From: CAZSCF01 sp964636505
GTDB lineage: Bacteria; Patescibacteriota; Minisyncoccia; Moranbacterales; UBA2206
Assembly: GCA_964636505.1 (NCBI GenBank)
Contig: CAZWRY010000005.1
Coordinates: 1 to 60,506, forward strand
DNA: 60,506 bases
Direction of reading: 5' to 3'
Below the pieces are notes generated by a model. It did no database searches, was not told where the DNA came from, and saw only the letters and a program-made list of their open reading frames with translations. Shown piece after piece: positions 1-7,371 of this stretch (the stretch's first letter is position 1; every line of letters starts with the position of its first letter). The position numbers and the translations under genes are program-made.

Positions 1-66
1 CAAGGGGAATCGAACCCCTGTTACCAGGATGAGAACCTGGCGTCCTAGCCGCTAGACGATGGTGGC
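1..66 (-). tRNA. tRNA-Glu (anticodon CTC), 3' end cut by the window edge
   Basis: Read on the minus strand, the sequence folds as a tRNA. It has acceptor 5' strand GCCACCA, D-arm GTC-TAGCGGCTAG-GAC, anticodon arm CCAGG-TTCTCAT-CCTGG and T-arm AGGGG-TTCGATT-CCCCT. The loop TTCTCAT places CTC at positions 34-36, which reads Glu GAG. The last bases of the acceptor 3' strand lie beyond base 1, so the presence of CCA cannot be judged. It lies downstream of murF in the same orientation. Confidence 0.93.
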
Positions 67-179
67 AGCATACTTCATAAAATTATTTAATTAATGTAGC
101 ATAACACTAAAATAAAGCAATGAAGTGCCTCATATTTCTTTAGCCATCCTGCCATCAGCCGGCAGGCATATTCCATGTT

Positions 180-1484
180 TTATGCTAATAAAAAAGGTTT
201 TTCTTTCCATTCTCGGCTCTGGCGACAAAGAAAATCTTCCGCTTTCATTGGATCGGCTATAATCTCTTCTATCACTTTTTCCATCCTCATTGCTTGGGAA
301 CCTTTAATCAAAATCAAATCCCCTTCTTTGAGTTCTGCTTGTAATTTTTTGCCAAGCGATTCATGATCTTCAAAATAGAAAATATTTCCCTTAGGAAAAG
401 AATGTTTCTTAAGTTCATCTACTGCAAATTTCATTCGCTTTCCAAAAGCAAAAAATAAATCAATTTTATTTGAAAATATTTCTCTGCCTATTTCCCTGTG
501 ATCAATTTCAGTTTCATCCCCAAGCTCTAACATATCACCCATCACAGCAATCCTCCTAGAAGCTTCAATGGTACGCAAGATTTCCAGAGCGGCCAAAACC
601 GCAGCCGGAGAAGAATTATATGTATCGTCAATAATTCTGGTGTTTTTTATGCCTTCTATTAATTTACATCTGCCGCAAGGAGATGAAAATTCGGAAATGA
701 ATTCGGAAATCTCGACTAAATTCAAACCGAATTCAATGCCTGTGGCCGCTCCAATTAAAGCCGCATAAATTTGGTGTTTGGCCAAAATATTACGCAGCCT
801 TACCGGAACGGAACTGCCCAAATAGTTCAGTTTAAAACTTATCCCTTCAATAGCTCCGTTTTCAGAATAAATAAAAGAAACATCTGTAGCTCGCATTTTA
901 GCCTCCTTGGAAAATCCAAAAGTAATAATTCTGGATCCTAGTTGGCTCTCCAGCTTGGCAATGTGAGGATTGTCAATGTTAATAATCGCCAATGATTTTT
1001 CATCCAGCTTTTTAAGTAAAATGCTTTTTTCTTTTACTATCCCTTCTAGGGTCTTAAAAAATTCAATATGGCTCGGACCAATTTCAGTTATTACTCCGAC
1101 TTTTGAGTCCACAAAATTTGTCAGATAATCAATGTCTCCCGGATGATCGGCGCCCATTTCTAAAACCAGAATTTCCGGATATTCCATTGGAAATATCATA
1201 AGTATCAACCACTTACAGAAAACTTTCATCCATTTTTTAATTGATTGCATCCCGCTTTCTGCGCCAATAATGGTAAGCGGAACACCAATTTCGTTATTGT
1301 AGTTTTTTTCGTTTTTTCTTACCCGGAATTTTCCTGCTAAAACGGTAAAAACCGCTTCTTTGGCAGAGGTTTTTCCAACTGATCCGGTAATACTTATGAC
1401 TCTGGGATTATATTTTTTTAAAACCAAAATGGCCATGATTTTCAAGGCCTTCATTAAAAATAATGTTTTCCTGGATTTGTTCAT
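180..1484 (-). CDS. murF: UDP-N-acetylmuramoyl-tripeptide--D-alanyl-D-alanine ligase (MurF-type Mur ligase)
   Basis: A 434-aa cytoplasmic Mur ligase that would add D-Ala-D-Ala to the UDP-MurNAc-tripeptide, the last cytoplasmic step of peptidoglycan precursor synthesis. Seen: P-loop GSVGKTS at residues 34-40, NNEIGVPL near 65, and the central and C-terminal ligase domains with DDTYNSSPAA and MGDMLELG. Classical MurF has its P-loop near residue 107, so the N-terminal domain that binds the UDP-MurNAc-peptide is missing here and is replaced by a short basic helix. It starts 3 bases after the ftsI stop, so the two are probably co-transcribed. Because the specificity domain is gone, assignment to MurF over other Mur ligases rests on the C-terminal sequence and the dcw context. 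Confidence 0.85.
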   Translation of the reverse strand: MNKSRKTLFLMKALKIMAILVLKKYNPRVISITGSVGKTSAKEAVFTVLAGKFRVRKNEKNYNNEIGVPLTIIGAESGMQSIKKWMKVFCKWLILMIFPMEYPEILVLEMGADHPGDIDYLTNFVDSKVGVITEIGPSHIEFFKTLEGIVKEKSILLKKLDEKSLAIINIDNPHIAKLESQLGSRIITFGFSKEAKMRATDVSFIYSENGAIEGISFKLNYLGSSVPVRLRNILAKHQIYAALIGAATGIEFGLNLVEISEFISEFSSPCGRCKLIEGIKNTRIIDDTYNSSPAAVLAALEILRTIEASRRIAVMGDMLELGDETEIDHREIGREIFSNKIDLFFAFGKRMKFAVDELKKHSFPKGNIFYFEDHESLGKKLQAELKEGDLILIKGSQAMRMEKVIEEIIADPMKAEDFLCRQSREWKEKPFLLA

Positions 1485-1487
1485 AAA

Positions 1488-3395
1488 TTAGTTTACTTTT
1501 TTATCTTCATCTTCATTTTTGTTTTTATCCTTTTCTTCTTCTTTTTTCAAGAAACTTTTACTCAAAGTATGGGTTTGATTAAATTTGTCCAAGTCCGCCT
1601 GCGCATATTCCTCTGTTGGTTCTATATTATAATATTCTAGCAAAAACTTCATCAGTTCGCCGAATGTCGGAGCTGCGCTTGATTCCGCCCATTCAACATT
1701 TTTGGGATTGGTAAGTTTAACTAAAATTGTGAATTTTGCATCGTTTGCAGGCGCGTAGCCTACAAAAGAACCTATATTCATTCCATCTTCATACCCTTTA
1801 GCGTTGGACTTAGCAACTTGAGCCGTGCCAGTTTTCCCGGCAACAGCATAACCCGGAACACCCGCCTGTTTACCGTGGCCATTAACAACTACACTACGGA
1901 GCATATTGGAAATTTGCAAGGAAGCTTTCTCTGAAATCACCCGTCTCACTTCTTCAGGCATTATTTCCTCCTCGCTTCCGTTTGAATAAATTTTTTTTTC
2001 TATTATCTGGGGCTTCATCAATACTCCTCTGTTAGCTAAGGCATTGAAAGCTGAAGCTAGCTGGATAGGCGTTACGGTTATACCTTGCCCAAAAGAAGCC
2101 GTAAAAAATTGAATGTCGCTTTTTAAATTACTAAGATTTTTTATATTTCCACTGCTTTCTCCCGGCAAGCCGACACCGGTTATTTCTCCGAAACCAAACC
2201 TGCGCACATAGTCAAAAAAGTTTTTATTACCCAGATTTTTTTCCACAAAAATAACACCGGTATTCAAAGATTTTTCCAAAACATTGGTCATTGTTTGTAA
2301 TCCGTTAGCTTTTAAATCCGAATTACGAATCGTATATCCGGCTTCTTTAACTGCCCCGGTATCCACATAGGTTGTTTCCGGGTTTACTTTATTGCTGTCT
2401 AAGCCTGCCGCCATAGTTATCGCCTTAAAAACACTTCCGCATTCATAGGCGCTACTAACCGCCAAATTTCTATAGACAGCAATGTCTTCAGCCGCCGCAT
2501 AATTATTCAAGTCAAAGGTTGGAAAATTAGCCAAAGATAAAATCTTTCCCGTTTTTGTTTCCATAACGATTATAGAGCCGTTATCCGCCTGAAATTTTTC
2601 TACGGCACCGCGGAGAATTTTTTCTGTTTCGTATTGAACAATATGATCAACAGTCAAAATCAAATCCGTTCCGTCTTCGGCTTCTTGGATATTTTTTTCC
2701 GCAATCATTATCCGTCTTCCTTTTGGATCACGACTATGAAAAAGATTGCCTTCCTGACCTTTTAGCAAATCTTCTTCAAATGCTTCAAGGCCATATCTGC
2801 CCCCAAAAGAATTGTCTACCCAGCCGACAAAACCAACCAGTTGCGCTGCCAATTCGGAAGAAGGATAATAACGAAAACTTTCCGAAGTCAGGTGGACACC
2901 CGAAAGTTTGGCTTCGTTTATTTTGTTTATTTCATCATCACTAAGGCGATGTTTTAACACTTCATACATATCTTCTCTCCGATTGAGCTTCTCTAAAACT
3001 TTAGCTTCGTCTAGAGAAAGAATTTGCGAAAGGATAGCTGCCGTTTTTGAGATATCTTTTTCATCAACTTCTTTAGGAACTGCATAAGCCATTTTTGTTT
3101 CCTTGTTGACAGCCACCGGATAAAGACCGCTTTTGTCCTTTAAATAAATTTCACCCCTCTCCGGAGTAAGTTTTCTAAAAATATTATGTTGATTCTGAGC
3201 CAAGGCTTTGTAAGAAGAATAGGAAATGACTTGCAAAAAATATAGCTTACATAAAATAGCTGCGAAAATTAAAAAAATGACCAACAACAAACAATTTATT
3301 CTCCAAGAAAAAGAATATTTGTTTTGTTTGTCTAAGGCATTTTTTTGAGAAGCGCTATATTTTCCTTTTCCAATAATTGCCGCCATATGATACAA
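1488..3395 (-). CDS. ftsI: Penicillin-binding protein, class B transpeptidase (FtsI/PBP2-type)
   Basis: A 635-aa membrane-anchored D,D-transpeptidase that cross-links septal peptidoglycan. Seen: a cytoplasmic basic N-terminus, one membrane segment at about residues 33-55, the PBP dimerisation domain, then the penicillin-binding domain. The active-site SxxK reads SVFK near 320, the SxN motif SLN near 376 and the KTG box AGKTGTAQ near 519, so all catalytic motifs are intact. The C-terminus is a Lys/Glu-rich tail. It lies between ftsL-like and murF, the classical dcw order, with 9- and 3-base gaps. A slightly later ATG (fourth residue) is an equally possible start. Confidence 0.93.
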   Translation of the reverse strand: MYHMAAIIGKGKYSASQKNALDKQNKYSFSWRINCLLLVIFLIFAAILCKLYFLQVISYSSYKALAQNQHNIFRKLTPERGEIYLKDKSGLYPVAVNKETKMAYAVPKEVDEKDISKTAAILSQILSLDEAKVLEKLNRREDMYEVLKHRLSDDEINKINEAKLSGVHLTSESFRYYPSSELAAQLVGFVGWVDNSFGGRYGLEAFEEDLLKGQEGNLFHSRDPKGRRIMIAEKNIQEAEDGTDLILTVDHIVQYETEKILRGAVEKFQADNGSIIVMETKTGKILSLANFPTFDLNNYAAAEDIAVYRNLAVSSAYECGSVFKAITMAAGLDSNKVNPETTYVDTGAVKEAGYTIRNSDLKANGLQTMTNVLEKSLNTGVIFVEKNLGNKNFFDYVRRFGFGEITGVGLPGESSGNIKNLSNLKSDIQFFTASFGQGITVTPIQLASAFNALANRGVLMKPQIIEKKIYSNGSEEEIMPEEVRRVISEKASLQISNMLRSVVVNGHGKQAGVPGYAVAGKTGTAQVAKSNAKGYEDGMNIGSFVGYAPANDAKFTILVKLTNPKNVEWAESSAAPTFGELMKFLLEYYNIEPTEEYAQADLDKFNQTHTLSKSFLKKEEEKDKNKNEDEDKKVN

Positions 3396-3404
3396 AAATT
3401 ACTC

Positions 3405-3818
3405 TTACTTCATGGCCACTGGACCGGCAACTTCAATATAGGTTATGCTAGAAGAATTAACTAGATTCAAATTTTCCGTTGCCTTTTCAATATTATTCAT
3501 TGACCTAAGCTCTATTTCCTTGATTTGCAACTGTTTATTTTCTTTCTCTATAGCCTGAATATTTTTTTCAATTTCTTTAATTTCAAATCCTTGAGTCGTA
3601 AGAGAATTAACCTGATAAAGGTAGCAAACTCCAGACAAAAGAAGCAGCACAAAAAGAATAAATCCTAAAGAAACTAAGCTGATTTTAGCCCCTCCGGAAA
3701 CCGAATGTTTTTTTCGCGAAATATTTTTACTGAAAAAAGCCTTCTTTTCTTCAGAAAGTTTGTTTTTTGCCACATTATTTTCAAACCACCCATTTTGAAT
3801 AACCAATGTTCTTGACAT
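3405..3818 (-). CDS. ftsL: FtsL-like bitopic division protein
   Basis: A 137-aa protein with a basic N-terminal cytoplasmic region, one strongly hydrophobic segment (about residues 46-68) and an extracytoplasmic heptad-rich stretch rich in Glu, Lys and Ile that should form a coiled coil. This is the FtsL/DivIC plan, and the position between rsmH and ftsI is the usual ftsL locus. FtsL sequences are poorly conserved, so the name rests on architecture and context. It probably bridges the FtsI/FtsW synthase and the early divisome. Confidence 0.6.
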   Translation of the reverse strand: MSRTLVIQNGWFENNVAKNKLSEEKKAFFSKNISRKKHSVSGGAKISLVSLGFILFVLLLLSGVCYLYQVNSLTTQGFEIKEIEKNIQAIEKENKQLQIKEIELRSMNNIEKATENLNLVNSSSITYIEVAGPVAMK

Positions 3819-3871
3819 TCCGTTTACATCCCCCCTTTTTGAATTTTATTTTTATTTTTTCCGCCAGAGGC

Positions 3872-3891
3872 GTCTGCCTGCCGGTAGACAG
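3872..3891. repeat. GC-rich palindrome of the CCTGCCGG type
   Basis: In the 99-base spacer between ftsL-like and rsmH, GTCTGCCTGCCGGTAGAC folds back on itself. The same CCTGCCGGCAGG core appears at 155-168 and, as a perfect palindrome, at 21893-21914. It is GC-rich against an AT-rich background. Confidence 0.55.
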
Positions 3892-3917
3892 GACTTAGCC
3901 CTTGGTAAAACTTTTTG

Positions 3918-4865
3918 TTATATTTTTTCGCACACGCGAAGCTTTGCGCTTCTTGCTCTTGGATTATTCCGAATTTCTTCAATACTCGGAATAATCGGTT
4001 TTTTATTAATTATTCTTATTTTTCCAATCCGGCCACAACTGCAAATTGGAAAATCTTTCGGACAAATGCATCCCCTGGCATTTTGTCTGAAAATATTCTT
4101 AATTATTCTGTCTTCTAATGAATTAAATGTTATGATAGACAGCCTTCCGCCGGAATTCAAGCTTTCAATCGCCTCCGGAACAAACTTCTCCAAATGCCCC
4201 AATTCATCGTTGACTGCGATCCGGAAAGCCTGAAAAGATTTGGTAGCTGGATCAATTTTTTTCGGCCGAAATCTCACCGGTATGGCCTTTTTAATTAGTC
4301 CGGCCAATTCTCTTGTAGAAATAATTTCTTTTGTTTTTCTTGATTCAATTATTTTTTTGGCAATATTTCTGGCAAATTTCTCTTCTCCGTATTTTTTCAA
4401 AATATCTTCAATTCTTTCCTGGCTCCATTTATTAACTATTTCTCGAGCTGTAAGTCTCTGGCTTATGTCCATACGCATATCCAATTCCGAATCTATCTGA
4501 AAACTCATTCCTTTTCTCCTATCCTCCAGCTGATCAGAAGAAATACCCAAATCAGCCAAAATTCCATCCACAAAACAAATTTCTTCATTTTTCAAAATTT
4601 CTTTCAAATTTGAAAAATTATCTCTGACTAAATGGATTGATTTTAATTGCGAATCTAAATTTAACTTGGAAAAATTTTTTTTGAAATTCTCAATTGCCAT
4701 CTTGTCTTGGTCGATGGCAATTAATCTCCCGCTGGATCCAACTTTCTTCAAAATTTCTTGACTATGCCCGCCACCACCCAAAGTCGCATCCACAATAACC
4801 GAACCACTTTTGATGTTTAAAGCTTCAATTGATTCAGATAGCAAAACAGGTTTATGGACACTCAT
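3918..4865 (-). CDS. rsmH: 16S rRNA (cytosine(1402)-N4)-methyltransferase RsmH
   Basis: A 315-aa SAM-dependent methyltransferase that N4-methylates C1402 in the 16S rRNA decoding centre. Seen: HKPVLLSESIEAL at the N-terminus, the SAM loop VDATLGGGGHS near residues 25-35, DGILADLGISSDQL, and the C-terminal FNSLEDRIIKNIF block, all diagnostic of MraW/RsmH. A cysteine cluster (C-x-C-x(6)-C-x-C) sits near the C-terminus. Second gene of the mraZ-led cluster. The spacer to mraZ (4866-4982) is an AT-rich repeat block with no visible ribosome binding site. Confidence 0.96.
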   Translation of the reverse strand: MSVHKPVLLSESIEALNIKSGSVIVDATLGGGGHSQEILKKVGSSGRLIAIDQDKMAIENFKKNFSKLNLDSQLKSIHLVRDNFSNLKEILKNEEICFVDGILADLGISSDQLEDRRKGMSFQIDSELDMRMDISQRLTAREIVNKWSQERIEDILKKYGEEKFARNIAKKIIESRKTKEIISTRELAGLIKKAIPVRFRPKKIDPATKSFQAFRIAVNDELGHLEKFVPEAIESLNSGGRLSIITFNSLEDRIIKNIFRQNARGCICPKDFPICSCGRIGKIRIINKKPIIPSIEEIRNNPRARSAKLRVCEKI

Positions 4866-4982
4866 TAGCTTTAATTTTTAATTTTGAAACTCAAATTTTG
4901 AATCAATTTTGAATATCTCAATGTTTCAAAATTAAGTCATCGCATAATTTCATTTGAAATTCAAAATTCTAAATTCATATTT
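4866..4982. repeat. AT-rich intergenic block built from AATTTTGAA words
   Basis: The spacer between mraZ and rsmH consists almost entirely of variants of AATTTTGAA and its complement TTCAAAATT, giving several overlapping fold-backs. Blocks of the same kind occupy 5618-5720, 15100-15243, 17556-17701 and 39530-39640. No gene or clear promoter is visible in it. Confidence 0.6.
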
Positions 4983-5417
4983 TTAATAAACTCCCAACTT
5001 CCCCAGCTGTTCGGCAATCTCATCGGAATTTTTCTCGGCGCCTTTTTTATATTCATTCCATTTCTTTTCGTCCCAAATCTCAAGACGATTATAGAGACCG
5101 GCAATCACAACATTTTTTTGAAGACCTGCATATTCTTTCAGGTAATCCGGAATTAAGATTCTGCCTTGTTTGTCCACATCGGCATCCACCGCGCCCGCCA
5201 ACATCAAACGAATAAAACTTCTGGTTCCGGATTCGCCCACCGGAAGATTACCTAGTTTATCGGCCAATTCTTCCCAAACTTTCATTGGATAAATAAACAA
5301 ACATTTGTCCAGACCCCGGGTAACAACTATCTTATTTTTCAAATCACTCCTAAACTTAACCGGCACAGCCAATCTTTTTTTTGAATCTATTGAATGCGAG
5401 TATTCCCCAATAAACAT
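4983..5417 (-). CDS. mraZ: Transcriptional regulator MraZ
   Basis: A 144-aa protein of two tandem SpoVT/AbrB-like halves: SIDSKKRLAVPVKFR near residue 10 and DVDKQGRILIPDYLKEYAGL near 80, with the ending NRLEIWDEKKWNEYK. MraZ is the first gene of most bacterial division and cell-wall clusters and represses its own promoter by binding TGGG-type repeats. Such repeats are present upstream (see 5480-5525), so autoregulation is very likely. Leader between the predicted start of transcription and the ATG is about 90 bases. Confidence 0.96.
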   Translation of the reverse strand: MFIGEYSHSIDSKKRLAVPVKFRSDLKNKIVVTRGLDKCLFIYPMKVWEELADKLGNLPVGESGTRSFIRLMLAGAVDADVDKQGRILIPDYLKEYAGLQKNVVIAGLYNRLEIWDEKKWNEYKKGAEKNSDEIAEQLGKLGVY

Positions 5418-5479
5418 AGTTATTATTTGTCACTTATTTTAGGGAGAGCAAAAACACCGAAGGTATTTTTATTTTATTT

Positions 5480-5544
5480 CCCCATATTTCCCCACACAAA
5501 TAGTTTGTATCCCTATTTTACCCCACTAAGTATTACCTCGTCAA
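5480..5544 (-). promoter_or_regulatory. mraZ promoter with four MraZ boxes
   Basis: On the minus strand a -35 TTGACG (5539-5544) and a -10 TAAAAT (5515-5520) are 18 bases apart. Four T(G/A)GGG boxes follow at 5521-5525, 5511-5515, 5490-5494 and 5480-5484. Spacings between box starts are 10, 21 and 10 bases, so all four lie on one face of the helix, overlapping and just downstream of the -10. This matches the known MraZ operator (tandem TGGGN repeats of about 10 bases). Confidence 0.85.
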
Positions 5545-5617
5545 CACAAAAGCGGGAGCACGCAAAAAAGGCTTGGTCAAGCTATTTTATGAGAAACCGG
5601 GCACAAGTTATACACAG

Positions 5618-5720
5618 CGATAAAATTTCTAATTTTAAATTCTAAATTTTAAATGAATTTTTAATGTTTGAATTTAGAATGTTTAAAAAATTAAATCATT
5701 AGGATTTTAATCAAAATTAA
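5618..5720. repeat. AT-rich block of TTTAAATT / GAATTT words
   Basis: Between the divergent mraZ and 5833 promoters the sequence is built from short words such as AATTTTAAATT and TTTGAATTTAGAAT that complement each other. A run of eight C follows at 5750-5757, just before the rightward promoter. Nothing coding is visible. Confidence 0.5.
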
Positions 5721-5770
5721 AAAATTTATTATTTTATCTTCACTCCACGCCCCCCCCTATTGACCTACTC

Positions 5771-5799
5771 TTGTCATATAAAATGCGCTGTTGTATAAT
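5771..5799 (+). promoter_or_regulatory. Promoter of the 5833 operon
   Basis: TTGTCA (5771-5776) and TATAAT (5794-5799) are separated by exactly 17 bases, a near-consensus sigma-70 promoter. The -10 overlaps an in-frame TTG, which rules out that upstream start for the following gene. Confidence 0.8.
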
Positions 5800-5832
5800 T
5801 TAAATGTTAAGGGGTTAAACAAAAATAAAAAA

Positions 5833-6558
5833 ATGGAAGACAAAAATGAAAATAATGAAAAAATCCAGTCTTTGCGGGAGATGATTTACACGGCAGAGAA
5901 AACTTTGCAGGGCGCCAAAGCCATGCTCCTTCAACTTGAAGGCAAAAAGAAAGTCGGCAGAAAGAAGAAAATGTCTGAGGAAGAAAAAGACGGAAAAATC
6001 ATAGAGGGAACCTTTGATGGTCAAATAATGCTCGGCATTGACGGCAAGCAATATCCTGTGCCGGCTAACTACGCATCTAAATCAAAACTTGTTGAAGGAG
6101 ATATGCTTAAACTAACCATTACGGAAGATGGCTCTTTTATCTATAAACAAATCGGTCCGGTTGAAAGAAAAAGATTAATCGGTTTGGTTAATCAGGATGA
6201 AGAAGGAAATTATTTCATTACTGCCGAAGGAAAACCTTTCAGAGTTCTTTTGGCATCTATCACGTATTTCAAAGTTAGGCCGGGAGACGAAGTGACATTA
6301 GTGATCCCAAGAGATATTGATTCCGATTGGGGAGCAATTGAAAATGTAATGCAGGGCAATTCTTCTTTTGTATCTTCATCTGGACAGAATCCGATAAAAG
6401 ATTCGGCGGACGATGTTGATACTATGATTTCCACTCAAAAAGACTTCTCTCCGTCAGAAGAAAAAGTTTATTCTAATAATGCCGTAATTGATGAATGGGC
6501 CGCTGACTTGGAAGACCTAAAAAAAGAATTCAGTAAAGACAACCTAAAAGATATTTAA
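5833..6558 (+). CDS. Conserved-looking protein of unknown function with lysine-rich linker and beta-rich domain
   Basis: A 241-aa protein. I do not recognise the family. Visible parts: a helical, probably coiled-coil N-terminus (residues 1-40), a very basic linker (KKKVGRKKKM) that could bind nucleic acid, a beta-rich region with repeated Gly-Asp-type turns (about 60-175), and an acidic, Ser-rich tail. ATG 5833 is chosen because the promoter -10 covers the only upstream start. AAGGGG lies 18 bases before it, rather far for a ribosome binding site. It is 22 bases before the GtrA-family gene, so the two probably share a transcript. Confidence 0.75.
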   Translation: MEDKNENNEKIQSLREMIYTAEKTLQGAKAMLLQLEGKKKVGRKKKMSEEEKDGKIIEGTFDGQIMLGIDGKQYPVPANYASKSKLVEGDMLKLTITEDGSFIYKQIGPVERKRLIGLVNQDEEGNYFITAEGKPFRVLLASITYFKVRPGDEVTLVIPRDIDSDWGAIENVMQGNSSFVSSSGQNPIKDSADDVDTMISTQKDFSPSEEKVYSNNAVIDEWAADLEDLKKEFSKDNLKDI

Positions 6559-6580
6559 AAAAAATTAAAAATACAAAAAA

Positions 6581-7240
6581 GTGGAAAATAAAAATTTACC
6601 AAGCTTGGTTAGGCGGGATTGTTTTTTCGGACTCGCAGCTGGAATTTTAATCGGTCTTCTTATTTTGCCAGTCCTAAAAGCAGCCAAACCTTTTATTTTT
6701 GAAAGTTACGCAATTTTGATTTTTATTTTTTTTACCGCCGCTACTCCTTTGGGTATTATCGTGGCTAATTTTATCAGCAGAAAAATAAGCGCTATTTGGC
6801 AAATAGCTAAATTCGGAGTCATCGGATTGCTTAATACTTTAGTTGACTTAGGCCTTTTAACTTTAATCACTTTCATTTTCAGGCAATATCTTGAAATAAG
6901 TTCCAGCGACTTAGTTATTCCGGGATTTATTTTAACTTTTTATTCTCTATTTAAAGCTTTTTCTTTTTTAGTTGCCAACGTAAACAGTTACTTTTGGAAT
7001 AAACATTGGACATTTGAAGCCGGAAATTCGCAAAAAAAATCCGCTGAATTTATTCAGTTTTTTGTCGTTAGCCTTATTGGACTGACTGTTAATGTTCTTG
7101 TCGCTTCCCTGTTTGTCAAATTAGCTCCCTTTGGCCTTAATTCCGATCAAATGGGCCTTTTGGGTGGAGTAGCCGGAAGCTTGGCCGGTTTGGCCTGGAA
7201 TTTTATCGGTTATAAATTTCTTGTTTTCAAAAAACAATAG
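6581..7240 (+). CDS. GtrA-family multi-spanning membrane protein
   Basis: A 219-aa protein with about six hydrophobic segments. The second half carries GtrA-family signatures: FGVIGLLNTLVDLGL, a NVNSYFWNKHWTFE motif between membrane helices and the ending WNFIGYKFLVFKK. Family members are thought to move or flip polyprenyl-linked sugars for surface glycosylation. The N-terminal 60 residues with two extra hydrophobic segments lie outside the usual domain. Start is GTG 6581. Confidence 0.8.
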   Translation: MENKNLPSLVRRDCFFGLAAGILIGLLILPVLKAAKPFIFESYAILIFIFFTAATPLGIIVANFISRKISAIWQIAKFGVIGLLNTLVDLGLLTLITFIFRQYLEISSSDLVIPGFILTFYSLFKAFSFLVANVNSYFWNKHWTFEAGNSQKKSAEFIQFFVVSLIGLTVNVLVASLFVKLAPFGLNSDQMGLLGGVAGSLAGLAWNFIGYKFLVFKKQ

Positions 7241-7258
7241 CTTTACAAAAGCACAAAT

Positions 7259-7290
7259 AAACCTTATTTTCAGGAGGTTTTTATTTTTTT
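7259..7290 (+). terminator. Possible weak terminator after the GtrA-family gene
   Basis: AAACCT (7259-7264) pairs with AGGTTT (7275-7280) and is followed by a T-rich run. The stem is short and AT-rich, so efficiency is doubtful. Confidence 0.35.
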
Positions 7291-7300
7291 ATCGGTGTGC

Positions 7301-7371
7301 TATAATTTACATACACGGGGTACCTAAAAAGGTATCCTGAATTATATCCATACCCCATAATTAAAGAAAAC
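7301..7371 (+). promoter_or_regulatory. dnaX promoter -10 and folded leader
   Basis: TATAAT at 7301-7306 has no good -35 at 17 bases. The leader contains two mutually exclusive pairings: TACCT/AGGTA (7321-7325 with 7330-7334, tight loop) and GGGGTA/TACCCC (7317-7322 with 7351-7356). This could be a simple folded 5' end or a switch; nothing here shows which. Confidence 0.5.

Noticed and set aside
5791..5832. TTG start 14 codons before ATG 5833
   Set aside because: It overlaps the -10 TATAAT of a near-consensus promoter, so it would not be transcribed.
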